Part shown: one piece after another, positions 1 to 7,493 of the stretch
How the letters are laid out: each line of letters starts with the position of its first letter
How positions within the stretch are numbered: the stretch's first letter is position 1
Source: Arthrobacter sp. StoSoilA2
GTDB taxonomy: Bacteria; Actinomycetota; Actinomycetes; Actinomycetales; Micrococcaceae
Direction of reading: 5' to 3'
Length of the DNA: 64,000 nt
NCBI RefSeq assembly: GCF_019977195.1
Contig: NZ_AP024643.1
Coordinates: 2,046,001 to 2,110,000 of the forward strand
Translations under genes and position numbers: made by a program
The notes under the pieces: generated by a model
Databases searched by the model: none
Told to the model about the DNA's origin: nothing
What the model saw: the letters and a program-made list of their open reading frames with translations, nothing else

Positions 1-1
1 C

Positions 2-922
2 TTCGTCCGTGACGCCTCCGACATCAAGCGCGTCCACGAAATCATGGACGAAGATGGCCGCCGCGTTCCGGTGATCGCCAAGATCGAAAAGCCCCAGGCC
101 GTGGACCAGCTCCACGAAATCATCGATGCGTTCGACGCCATCATGGTTGCCCGTGGCGACCTCGGCGTTGAGCTCCCGCTCGAAGAAGTCCCGATCGTCC
201 AGAAGCGCGCCATTGAACTGGCACGCCGCTGGGCCAAGCCCGTTATCGTGGCAACGCAGGTCCTGGAATCCATGATCGACAACCCGCGTCCGACGCGTGC
301 CGAGGCTTCTGACTGCGCAAACGCTGTTCTCGACGGCGCCGACGCTGTCATGCTGTCCGGCGAAACCTCAGTTGGTCAGTACCCCATCGAAACCGTCAAG
401 GTCATGGCCCGGATCATCGAGTCCACCGAAGAACACGGCCTCGAGCGCGTCCCCCCGCTGGGCACCAAGCCCAAGACCCGTGGTGGCGCCATCACCCGTG
501 CCGCCGTCGAAATCGCCGACCAGCTGGACGCAAAGTACATCTGTACCTTCACCCAGTCCGGTGACTCGGCACGCCGTTTGTCGCGTCTGCGTCCGGTCAA
601 GCCGGTCTTCGCGTTCACGCCGGTTGAGCACGTGTGGAACCAGCTGGCCCTCACTTGGGGTATCCAGCCGGTTCTGGTTCCCTCCGTGGGCCACACAGAC
701 GAAATGACCGCACAGGTTGACCGCAGCCTCCTGGACATGAAGATCGTCGATGAAGGCGACCTGGTTGTCATCGCTGCCGGTTCCCCTCCCGGACAGGCCG
801 GTTCCACGAACTCGCTGAAGGTCCACAAGGTGGGCGACCTCGCCGACACGTCCAAGGTTGACGCGTCGCGCAAGGAACCTGTGGGCCCGTGGCCTGAAAA
901 GAAGAGCAAGACCAGGGCATAG
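2..922 (+). CDS. pyk: pyruvate kinase, C-terminal part (5' end outside window)
   Basis: Pyruvate kinase converts phosphoenolpyruvate and ADP to pyruvate and ATP in glycolysis. The reading frame is open from base 2, so the gene begins before the window and about 306 residues are visible. The conserved substrate and metal region is readable: IEKPQAV, then VARGDLGVELP, then ATQVLESMI and DGADAVMLSGETSVG, all signatures of the family. The C-terminal allosteric-type domain follows and ends at the TAG at 920-922. A strong hairpin terminator lies 14 bases downstream. In actinobacteria this gene commonly neighbours pdtaR, which is what is seen here. Identification is secure; only the start is missing. 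Confidence 0.97.
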   Translation, partial: FVRDASDIKRVHEIMDEDGRRVPVIAKIEKPQAVDQLHEIIDAFDAIMVARGDLGVELPLEEVPIVQKRAIELARRWAKPVIVATQVLESMIDNPRPTRAEASDCANAVLDGADAVMLSGETSVGQYPIETVKVMARIIESTEEHGLERVPPLGTKPKTRGGAITRAAVEIADQLDAKYICTFTQSGDSARRLSRLRPVKPVFAFTPVEHVWNQLALTWGIQPVLVPSVGHTDEMTAQVDRSLLDMKIVDEGDLVVIAAGSPPGQAGSTNSLKVHKVGDLADTSKVDASRKEPVGPWPEKKSKTRA

Positions 923-935
923 TCCCCTCGTTTTG

Positions 936-975
936 AAAGTGGGCCCCGCCGGTTGGCGGGGCCCACTTTGTTTTG
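936..975 (+). terminator. rho-independent terminator of pyk
   Basis: A perfect 15-base inverted repeat (936-950 against 955-969, loop GGTT) is followed by a T-rich stretch. It sits directly after the pyruvate kinase stop codon. Confidence 0.9.
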
Positions 976-989
976 TCTTTAGAGAGGGT

Positions 990-1036
990 ACGACGGCGGC
1001 CGGTCACCTTTCGCGTAGGTGACCGGCCGCCGTCGT
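990..1036 (-). terminator. hairpin terminator of pdtaR
   Basis: A perfect 20-base inverted repeat (990-1009 against 1017-1036, seven-base loop) lies 13 bases past the stop of the minus-strand pdtaR gene. It is the second hairpin in this convergent interval. No long T-run follows on the minus strand, so termination strength is uncertain. Confidence 0.7.
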
Positions 1037-1049
1037 TTGCTGCTTGGTG

Positions 1050-1655
1050 CTAGTTGACCTGGTTGATGATCGTTTCAGCAACCTCACGCATGCTCAGTCG
1101 ACGGTCCATGGACGTCTTCTGAATCCAGCGGAAGGCCTCCGGCTCGGTGAGGCCCATCTTGGTGGTGAGAAGGCTCTTGGCGCGCTCCACGAGCTTGCGT
1201 GTGGCGAACTGCTCCTGGAGGTCGGACACCTCGTTTTCGAGGGCCTTGATCTCCTCGTGGCGGGAGAGTGCGATCTCAATGGCCGGGATGAGGTCAGCTG
1301 GCGTAAACGGCTTCACAACGTAGGCCATGGCACCGGCGTCGCGGGCGCGCTCCACGAGTTCCTTCTGGCTGAAAGCAGTCAACAGGACAACGGGGGCGAT
1401 GCGGGCCTTGACGATCTTCTCTGCCGCAGAGATGCCATCCATGACGGGCATCTTCACATCCATGAGGACGAGGTCCGGCTTCAGTTCTTCGGCCAGCTGC
1501 ACGGCCTTCTCGCCGTTGTCTGCCTCGCCGACGACGTCGTACCCTTCGCCCTTCAGGATCTCGATAATGTCCAAGCGGATGAGGGTCTCATCCTCGGCTA
1601 CGACGACGCGTCGGGCCGGCTGGGCTGCGGGTGTGGACTCCGTCTGTTCGGTCAC
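1050..1655 (-). CDS. pdtaR: ANTAR-domain response regulator (PdtaR family)
   Basis: A 201-residue response regulator. A CheY-like receiver occupies about residues 15-130, with the acidic pair E21/D22, phospho-acceptor D66 (in LVLMDVKMP), T93 and K115 of the switch. A C-terminal ANTAR domain (about 135-195, with the RKLVERAKSLL and EAFRWIQ signatures) binds paired RNA hairpins and acts in transcription antitermination. In Mycobacterium the homologue works with the sensor kinase PdtaS; no kinase is in this window. The start is GTG at 1655, preceded by an AAGGAG ribosome site. It is convergent with pyk, with two hairpins between them, and belongs to the chromosomal backbone. Confidence 0.93.
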   Translation of the reverse strand: MTEQTESTPAAQPARRVVVAEDETLIRLDIIEILKGEGYDVVGEADNGEKAVQLAEELKPDLVLMDVKMPVMDGISAAEKIVKARIAPVVLLTAFSQKELVERARDAGAMAYVVKPFTPADLIPAIEIALSRHEEIKALENEVSDLQEQFATRKLVERAKSLLTTKMGLTEPEAFRWIQKTSMDRRLSMREVAETIINQVN

Positions 1656-1853
1656 GGGATCTCCTTGAAAAGGTTCGGCGGGTTCATGTCCATCTTAGTG
1701 TGGACCGCTGCGGCACATGATTTTGTTGCACTCGCGCGCCCGGTTCTTTGATTTAGCCTATCTGCATGTAGAGTAGTTTCGCGTGCTGGGAAAGGATCGC
1801 GTTGCTCACAGGAATGAGGGCAGTCAGCGAGAATTAACTTCCCGGTAATCCGC

Positions 1854-1935
1854 GCCCGAGTGGCGGAATTGGCAGACGCGCCGCACTCAAAATGCGGTAT
1901 CGAAAGGTGTGTGGGTTCGAGTCCCACCTCGGGCA
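1854..1935 (+). tRNA. tRNA-Leu (anticodon CAA)
   Basis: The acceptor arm GCCCGAG (1854-1860) pairs with CTCGGGC (1928-1934), with discriminator A at 1935. The D-arm, a long variable arm typical of class II tRNAs, and the T-arm GTGGGTTCGAGTCCCAC are present. The anticodon loop CTCAAAA places anticodon CAA at 1888-1890, reading UUG. No CCA is encoded. An integrase gene begins 86 bases downstream, so the 3' end of this tRNA is the likely attachment site of the following island. Confidence 0.95.
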
Positions 1936-1950
1936 CTGTATTGTCGCAGG

Positions 1951-1973
1951 TCAGGGGCCTATATGGCCCCTGA
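1951..1973. terminator. hairpin after tRNA-Leu
   Basis: A nine-base inverted repeat TCAGGGGCC / GGCCCCTGA with a five-base loop starts 16 bases after the tRNA. No T-run follows, so it may be a tRNA 3' processing or termination hairpin, or part of the attachment region of the element. Confidence 0.5.
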
Positions 1974-2003
1974 CTGTTGACAAAACCCCCAAATCTGTTG
2001 ACA
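1974..2003. repeat. direct repeat CTGTTGACA x2 upstream of the integrase
   Basis: The nine-base sequence CTGTTGACA occurs at 1974-1982 and again at 1995-2003, two helical turns (21 bases) apart and ending 18 bases before the integrase start. This fits paired recombinase or Xis arm sites, or an integrase autoregulatory site. Each copy also contains a consensus -35 hexamer TTGACA. Confidence 0.45.
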
Positions 2004-2021
2004 CGGATCTAGCATTGTTAT

Positions 2022-3152
2022 GTGGCTAGTATCCGGAAACGCGTCAAAAAGGACGGCACTTCGTCCTTCATGGTGGTCTGGCGCGACCCCAAAGTCCGGA
2101 AGCAGCAGGGCATCACCGTCGACTCCGCGCATGAGGCTGAAACCCTGAAACGCTTGCTCGATGCGAACGGTCAGTCTTTCGAAATCGCCCAGCAGGCCCT
2201 CCTGGACAACAGGGCGAAGATACCGACGGTTGGCGAAGTCATTCAGGAGCACATCGACCTTCTGATCCGGCCGTCGAGCGGGACCGTGAAGACCTATCAG
2301 ACGATGCTTGATCTCCACGTGAAGAAGGTCATTGGCCACGTGCCCGTCGACAAGCTGGATTATCGGATGATCGCCTATTGGGTGAAATCGATGATGGCCA
2401 AAGGGCGCTCACCGAAGACGATCAAGAATGTGCATGGGCTGATCTCTGCGTCGATGAACACAGCAGAGATGCTGGGTTACATCGCTCGCAATCCTTGCCG
2501 CGGCGTGCAGCTGCCGAGCGTCGAAAAGGCCGAGGACGAGATGATGTTCCTCACCCACGCCGAGTTCGGATTGATCATGGACGGCATGGGGGAGCGGTAC
2601 AAGGACTTCACCAACTTCCTGGTGATGACCGGCACCCGCTTTGGGGAGGCCACGGCGCTGACTGTCGCTGACATTGACTTGTTAGGAAAACCGGCCACGG
2701 CTCGGATCAACAAGGCGTGGAAGCGGGATGGGCAGAACCAGTTTTACATCGGCCCGACAAAGACTGGGGCCGGTAAGAGGACTATCGGGCTGAATCCCGC
2801 GCTGGTTGACCTGCTGATTCCGTTGGTGGCCGGGCGCCCGAGCAGTGAACTGCTTTTCACGACGCCGAAGGGGGAACGGATCGTGCACAAGTTGTTCTGG
2901 CACCACTACTGGGTGCCTGCAGTGAAAGCAGCCCAGAACCGGGGCATGCGGAAGAATCCACGTATTCACGACTTACGGCACACACATGCTTCGTGGCTGA
3001 TCCAGGATGGTGTCCCTATCTTCACGATTTCACGTCGGTTGGGGCATGCGTCGACTCGGACTACAGAGGGCGTTTACGGTCACCTGATGCCGGAGGCTCT
3101 CCAGGCTGGGGCGGATGCCACAGAGCGGTCGGTGTCGGCGTTCATGCAGTAA
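2022..3152 (+). CDS. tyrosine recombinase / integrase
   Basis: A 376-residue site-specific recombinase of the phage-integrase type, catalysing integration and excision by strand exchange through a 3'-phosphotyrosyl link. An N-terminal AP2-like arm-binding segment covers about residues 1-55, a SAM-like core-binding domain about 70-160, and the catalytic domain about 175-370. Catalytic residues visible are R206, a lysine in the beta-hairpin near 247-252, H316-x-x-R319, H342 and nucleophile Y352. The start is GTG at 2022 without a clear Shine-Dalgarno site. It lies directly behind tRNA-Leu, the usual arrangement of an element integrated at a tRNA 3' end. It reads as intact. Confidence 0.92.
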   Translation: MASIRKRVKKDGTSSFMVVWRDPKVRKQQGITVDSAHEAETLKRLLDANGQSFEIAQQALLDNRAKIPTVGEVIQEHIDLLIRPSSGTVKTYQTMLDLHVKKVIGHVPVDKLDYRMIAYWVKSMMAKGRSPKTIKNVHGLISASMNTAEMLGYIARNPCRGVQLPSVEKAEDEMMFLTHAEFGLIMDGMGERYKDFTNFLVMTGTRFGEATALTVADIDLLGKPATARINKAWKRDGQNQFYIGPTKTGAGKRTIGLNPALVDLLIPLVAGRPSSELLFTTPKGERIVHKLFWHHYWVPAVKAAQNRGMRKNPRIHDLRHTHASWLIQDGVPIFTISRRLGHASTRTTEGVYGHLMPEALQAGADATERSVSAFMQ

Positions 3153-3174
3153 GACTGTCGGTCCTTTTGCTCGC

Positions 3175-3438
3175 TCACGAGACGAGGCGATTTCGGGCTC
3201 TTGTGCCGATTAGTCGGGTGCCGGTTGCGCCGCCGCCTGCAGCCGTCGCTGGGTTTCCACTGGGCAAGATTTCGCTCAGTCTTGCTATCTCTGCGATGTG
3301 CTCAGATGTGAAGACAATCTTGCCCTTGCCCCAACAAGCGTGCGGGAACCGTCCAGCAGCAGCGCCGTCCCGCAGCCATCCTTCGCTGCAGCGCATGAGT
3401 GCTGCAGCTTCCGCAGGTTCGAAGAATTCCAAGTCCAT
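3175..3438 (-). CDS. small MerR/Xis-like DNA-binding protein
   Basis: An 87-residue protein convergent with the integrase, 22 bases from its stop. The N-terminal part (FFEPAEAAALMRCSEGWLRDGAAAGRFPHACWGKGKIVFT) has the winged-helix pattern of excisionase/AlpA-type proteins: a helix-turn-helix, a wing with the G-K-I-x-F strand, then a short helix (EHIAEIARL). Such proteins usually bend attachment-site DNA and direct excision by the neighbouring integrase. The last 30 residues are low complexity, rich in Gly, Ala, Thr and Arg. Family assignment is good; the excisionase role is inferred from size and position. Confidence 0.7.
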   Translation of the reverse strand: MDLEFFEPAEAAALMRCSEGWLRDGAAAGRFPHACWGKGKIVFTSEHIAEIARLSEILPSGNPATAAGGGATGTRLIGTRARNRLVS

Positions 3439-3657
3439 GTGAGTCCGCCCATTCGGTTTGCCGGCCGTGACAGTTCATTTCAGAGTTCTTGGCATCGGAC
3501 ATGATGGAACGGAAAAATATGTTTTGCGCGGTGACTGTGGCCCCCTCCGAGGTCACCACACCCCCCATTCCATGTTCAGCAGCCGACCAGGAAGAAAGGC
3601 CACCTCTAGCGAAGATCATGTTCAGACGTATGAAAGGGAAAGTTGGCAAATAGGCCC

Positions 3658-5112
3658 TCACACAGGCCCAAGTCCTAAGAGATAACGGTGGGCTTGGTCG
3701 ACGGCTTCAGCGTCCAAAAATGTATCGTTCTTCAAAGGAGGCGTCACTGTGAGATCACGTAGATCCGCGACAAGAACTAACTGCACATCGGCTAGGAGCG
3801 TCAATATGGACAGAATCAGTCGGTCCATCATGGGACCGGGGTCAGCATAGAAGCGGCCACCGTCTGTGGTCTGAATAGACCATTCGTCTGGATCCGCTGT
3901 TTGCGAGGCAGTTTCTGCGATTTCCTTTCCTTCGCTAGGTGGGATTTCGATCCAAGTGGCTACGACTCGGTGCCTCTCGCTCACAGCTATGGATTCCAGA
4001 CCTTCAGCATGGATCGTATTTCTGAGAAGACGCAGCGTGGTCAATACAAACTCGTGCTCGGGATGTTCGTAGTATGCACTCCAAAGTTGGGATGCGCGGA
4101 GTTTTAGCTCTTTCGCCCAGTCCTTCCTTTGCCAAGCGACCAGGTACATGGGTACAGGCAGCTGATAGATCGTGTTCGCGAGCCGCGCCGTTGCGTCGAT
4201 AGCACCCATTAGTGACGTGAGAAGTGCTTCGTAAAGTGCAAGCATGTCTTCAGCAGTGTCAATGTCCTGTGGGCGGCATATCAGCTGCCAGATCTGATCT
4301 CGCCGCTCGATGCTGCGGCTCATTCGGCGAAATGCAGCAGCGGCGAGACGAACCGCTTCCGGCTCTTTGCGGTCAGCTGCCAGGAGTTGACTCCGGCGGA
4401 GAATCTCTATTTGGTGAGGAAGGAACAGAGAGACAGAAGACTCGTAGAACATCGTCTTGTTGGAATCGACTGTGATCTGCGGAAAGATCGCCCGCGAGTA
4501 CTCGCCGCGGGAGCGGAGGAACAGTCCCCCTATCGATATAGCGTCCGCCACGTCGACAATCGTGAGCCCGCGCACGAAGGTAGAGCGCAGTGAGTGCAGC
4601 CCCTGACGGCGGGTGATAAGGATGTCGGCACCTATTTCCTCCGCTGCAGCAACCATAAGTGCTTCTGGCGTGTACTCCATGGCGAGGCCCTCGTTGCGCA
4701 TCTCCGCAATCCCGCGTGCAATGGCGGCTACGATGTCGCCGCTTAGTGCAGAGGAACGAACGGACTTGCCGTTGCTCCGGAGAACACCATGCGAGCGAAA
4801 AGGGCTGGTTTCCTCGTCTCGGGTCACCTTCAGCCATCCCACGGGAGCCGAGCCCCAGAAATTCGAGTCTAAGGTCTGCGCCGACGCAGGCACTCCTTCG
4901 TCGGAGAAGCGATAGACCTCGATGGCTTCATGCCCCAAGAGTCCGGCCAGCAGAGCCGAGTCGTCCGCGCCAAGATCCACTGTGTCTACGTCCAAGACCA
5001 CGAGAAGGTGACGAGCGACACTGTCGTCAAAAAGGCCTCCAATTGGTGGAGCCTGATTCTGGTAAGCGCGTAAAGCAATCATTGCTTCATTGTTCAGCAC
5101 CCATCGACTCAA
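3658..5112 (-). CDS. hypothetical protein, 484 residues, island cargo
   Basis: I do not recognise this protein. It is 484 residues long, mostly helical in appearance, with no transmembrane segment or signal peptide. Points that can be seen are an N-terminal acidic stretch around VVLDVDTVDLGADD, a segment ILITRRQGLHSL near residues 165-176 and a long helical C-terminal half with many Leu, Arg and Glu. No nuclease, ATPase or helix-turn-helix motif is evident. It is transcribed away from the metallopeptidase/membrane-protein group and stands alone between that group and the Xis-like gene. Its codon use looks less GC-biased than the pyk region, which agrees with horizontally acquired cargo. Confidence 0.75.
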   Translation of the reverse strand: MSRWVLNNEAMIALRAYQNQAPPIGGLFDDSVARHLLVVLDVDTVDLGADDSALLAGLLGHEAIEVYRFSDEGVPASAQTLDSNFWGSAPVGWLKVTRDEETSPFRSHGVLRSNGKSVRSSALSGDIVAAIARGIAEMRNEGLAMEYTPEALMVAAAEEIGADILITRRQGLHSLRSTFVRGLTIVDVADAISIGGLFLRSRGEYSRAIFPQITVDSNKTMFYESSVSLFLPHQIEILRRSQLLAADRKEPEAVRLAAAAFRRMSRSIERRDQIWQLICRPQDIDTAEDMLALYEALLTSLMGAIDATARLANTIYQLPVPMYLVAWQRKDWAKELKLRASQLWSAYYEHPEHEFVLTTLRLLRNTIHAEGLESIAVSERHRVVATWIEIPPSEGKEIAETASQTADPDEWSIQTTDGGRFYADPGPMMDRLILSILTLLADVQLVLVADLRDLTVTPPLKNDTFLDAEAVDQAHRYLLGLGPV

Positions 5113-5537
5113 TCATGCGCACACACGGTGATCGACGGAGATCGGCTGTGTCCCTCCGCACTTGGCGCCATTCGCACAGACACCGGGGATTGCCTCACTG
5201 CGGGGGACACGATCGAAGCCGCCAGTGGTTCGAGAATTGGCTGGGCCAATCATCCGCCGGTCTTAGTGGTTTGGCCTGAGGTGATGACGCAATCCTCCGG
5301 AGGGCCGCTGGGGGCGTTCAGGGACGGACACGTTCTCCGACGCTGTGGCCGGGATCGAAGTGCTCCCGTACGGGCGCTACAGCCTTCACTCCAATCTGGG
5401 CCCGCGAACTGATCACGCCTCTGGACATGTCCAGAGCATGAGAGTTCAATGGTTTTGAGGGTTCGCAGCGGCTCAGCAAAGATTGATCTGCATTGGGCTT
5501 CCAGCGAATCGAAAGAGACGCATCACTGGGGATGCTC
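5113..5537. other. intergenic region between divergent genes
   Basis: About 425 bases separate the orphan 484-residue gene (minus) from the metallopeptidase gene (plus). It should hold the two divergent promoters. Only short overlapping reading frames with no family resemblance are present, and no RNA gene is recognised. Confidence 0.5.
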
Positions 5538-6025
5538 ATGAACAACAACCCATATCCCTCACGACAATCGCCGGCCGAACGCGCCGCGAACGCCTTCTAT
5601 TCTTTGGCGCTTCCGACCCACCTGAACCTGGAACGACTCGTAGAAGTGGTCGAAGGTGTCAGACATCGGCCGATACAGATTGAAGCTGCCGGAGCTCTGA
5701 ATGGCGGTTCGATTTGCGGCTTGTGGCTGTCCACGGACGAAGTTGAAATCATCTTGCATGCTATTAGTCCTTCTGGGCTGCACCGGCAACAGTTCGTTCT
5801 GCACGAACTCGGGCACATGGTCTTCACGACGAAATAGTCGTCCCAGCGGACTACATAGGAGTCCTGTTCCCGAACCTTCCGGTGGGACTGGTGTCTCGTG
5901 TGTTGGCCCGGAGCAGCTTCACTGATGACTTGGAAGCGGCCGCGGAATCGCTTGCGGATCTGTTCGCAGCAGCCATCAGGAACAGCGCCAGGGAGCCAAG
6001 ATCGTTCGAGAGGGTTTTCGAATGA
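5538..6025 (+). pseudogene. ImmA/IrrE-type zinc metallopeptidase, broken by one frameshift
   Basis: The N-terminal 96 residues run from ATG 5538 (GGGGAT ribosome site upstream) to the zinc-binding motif HELGH at residues 89-93, followed by MVF. The frame then hits TAG at 5835. In the -1 frame the protein continues smoothly from base 5825 (HDEIVVPADYIGVLF, then ARSSFTDDLEAAAESLADLF) to TGA 6023-6025, exactly the C-terminal pattern of this family. A single inserted base near 5823-5828 explains it; no slippery sequence is visible. These enzymes cut repressor-type regulators. The stop overlaps the start of the next gene (ATGA), showing the original translational coupling to the seven-helix protein and the EspR-like regulator downstream. 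A sequencing error cannot be excluded. Confidence 0.75.
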
Positions 6026-7038
6026 TCCAGATTGTGGCCGCAGCACTGATTTGGTTACTCGTCGTTTGCCTCCTGCCAGGAATGTGGCGACGACGTGATC
6101 ACAGCGTGCTAACGGCGGCCATCACGATTTCGGTAGCACTGACGCTGAACATCGATTCGGTCTACCTTGGCATCGATTCTCTCGTGGACGGTCGTAATTT
6201 CGTTGACCTTTTGGCCAATGTCTCGATGGTCGTTGGGATCTACTTTCTCTCGAGAGCAATCATTCGCGCGGCGACGCCGGACGAGACGGTCGAGAAACGA
6301 GACAGTGCTGGCATGGTTCTCTTGGTCGTGGTGACAATGGGCCTTGTAGCCAGCTTCAGTGCCATCGTCACCCAGGGCAGTTCGACTCGTTTCATGCTGG
6401 ATTTCGGTGATCAGTGGTCTGCCGCCCTCTACTCGTCCATCCAGTTCGTATATATCGGCTACGTGGTTAGCGTCACCGGTGTTACGTGTTTCCGATTTCG
6501 TGGCGACATGTTAAGGCCCTACTTTCGCACGGCATTTACGTGCATTGGGGTTGGCTGTAGTTTTGCCGTTCTCCTTGTATTGCTAGTGCTGGTAATGGAC
6601 ATTCTGCATTTGCAAGGGCGCCTGGATGCTATGCGTGCGGTCTCGCCTATTTACGATGCAGCGGTCGTTGCCGCAATGGCATTCCTCTGCGTCGGTCTCG
6701 CTATCCCGCCTGTGGCACGTCGAGTTCTCCGCCACAGGCAATCCGCGACCGAGGAGGAGCTAGTAAAAGGCCTGACGAAAATCTGGGACAAGACAACAAA
6801 GAAGCGGCAAGACGTTCGGCTCGTGCGAGACACCGAAGTGATCAGCCAACAGGACCGGGCCCAAAGACTCCATAGAATGCTTGTTGAAGTACAGGACGCA
6901 CTGTTGGTCGAGCCGGGTCTAGGCAGCTCCTTGGACATCCATGACCTCAATGTCTTGAACGCTGCTGAGAATTACCTGGCGGGACCGATCGTGCGCCAAG
7001 TTCCAGTTCGTCGACGGAAGGGGGAGCGGGCGACATGA
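6022..7038 (+). CDS. seven-helix membrane protein, MAB_1171c/DUF6545-like
   Basis: A 338-residue integral membrane protein with seven hydrophobic helices at about residues 2-21, 27-50, 60-82, 95-116, 132-157, 168-196 and 211-235, followed by a charged cytoplasmic tail of about 100 residues ending in RRRKGERAT. The tail segment HRMLVEVQDALL resembles the conserved C-terminal part of the actinobacterial family annotated as MAB_1171c putative transporter. Genes of this family are often found beside ImmA/IrrE peptidases and XRE regulators, as here. It overlaps the peptidase stop and the next start by four bases on each side. A sensor role is as plausible as transport; no transport motif is visible. 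Confidence 0.7.
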   Translation: MIQIVAAALIWLLVVCLLPGMWRRRDHSVLTAAITISVALTLNIDSVYLGIDSLVDGRNFVDLLANVSMVVGIYFLSRAIIRAATPDETVEKRDSAGMVLLVVVTMGLVASFSAIVTQGSSTRFMLDFGDQWSAALYSSIQFVYIGYVVSVTGVTCFRFRGDMLRPYFRTAFTCIGVGCSFAVLLVLLVLVMDILHLQGRLDAMRAVSPIYDAAVVAAMAFLCVGLAIPPVARRVLRHRQSATEEELVKGLTKIWDKTTKKRQDVRLVRDTEVISQQDRAQRLHRMLVEVQDALLVEPGLGSSLDIHDLNVLNAAENYLAGPIVRQVPVRRRKGERAT

Positions 7039-7493
7039 CGGATGATGCCACTTCCTCCGAAACTCCTCAGACCAGATTGGCGCGAAAGCTCAACCTCCTT
7101 CTTGACCTCTATGAGGCCGCGGGGTCAGAGGCGTTGACCTACCCAGAGATCAATCGGCATATGAGTCAGCGTGGGACGCCGCTTTCCCGCTCCCGCTGGG
7201 CCTACATGCGCAGCGGGGATAGCTCATTGGCGACCGATCCCCAGCTGCTGCGTAACCTTGCAGAGTTCTTTGGAGTGGACCGTGATTACCTCTTGGACGA
7301 TGCCAGTGAGATACCAAGGGTTGTAGACGCTCAGCTGGAACTTCTTCGTGCCCTGCGTGAGTCACGTGTGCGGAACTTCGCCGCTCGTCAGTTGCAGGGG
7401 ATCTCTCCGGAAACCCTGGTGAAGCTCCGCCAAGTGATCGACGAACGCAAGAGGGCCAAGGGGGTCGGCGATGCCGACAGCAACCAGTCGTAG
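7035..7493 (+). CDS. EspR-like XRE-family DNA-binding regulator
   Basis: A 152-residue protein resembling mycobacterial EspR in order and spacing: an N-terminal region (RLARKLNLLLDLYE), an atypical helix-turn-helix (YPEINRHMSQRG, then SRSRWAYMRSGDSSLATDPQLLRNLAEFFGVDRDYLLDD) and a C-terminal dimerisation helix pair (DAQLELLRALRESRVRNFAARQLQGISPETLVKLRQVIDE). EspR acts as a dimeric regulator and nucleoid-associated protein. The start overlaps the membrane protein by ATGA, and its own end overlaps the hydrolase gene by 23 bases, so the group is probably one transcript. It is the natural candidate substrate of the coupled metallopeptidase. A paralogue lies at 9126-9632. Confidence 0.8.
   Translation: MTDDATSSETPQTRLARKLNLLLDLYEAAGSEALTYPEINRHMSQRGTPLSRSRWAYMRSGDSSLATDPQLLRNLAEFFGVDRDYLLDDASEIPRVVDAQLELLRALRESRVRNFAARQLQGISPETLVKLRQVIDERKRAKGVGDADSNQS

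Noticed and set aside
5825..5840. Programmed -1 frameshift in the metallopeptidase
   Set aside because: No slippery heptamer or downstream stem is visible at the shift point, so a plain indel is simpler.
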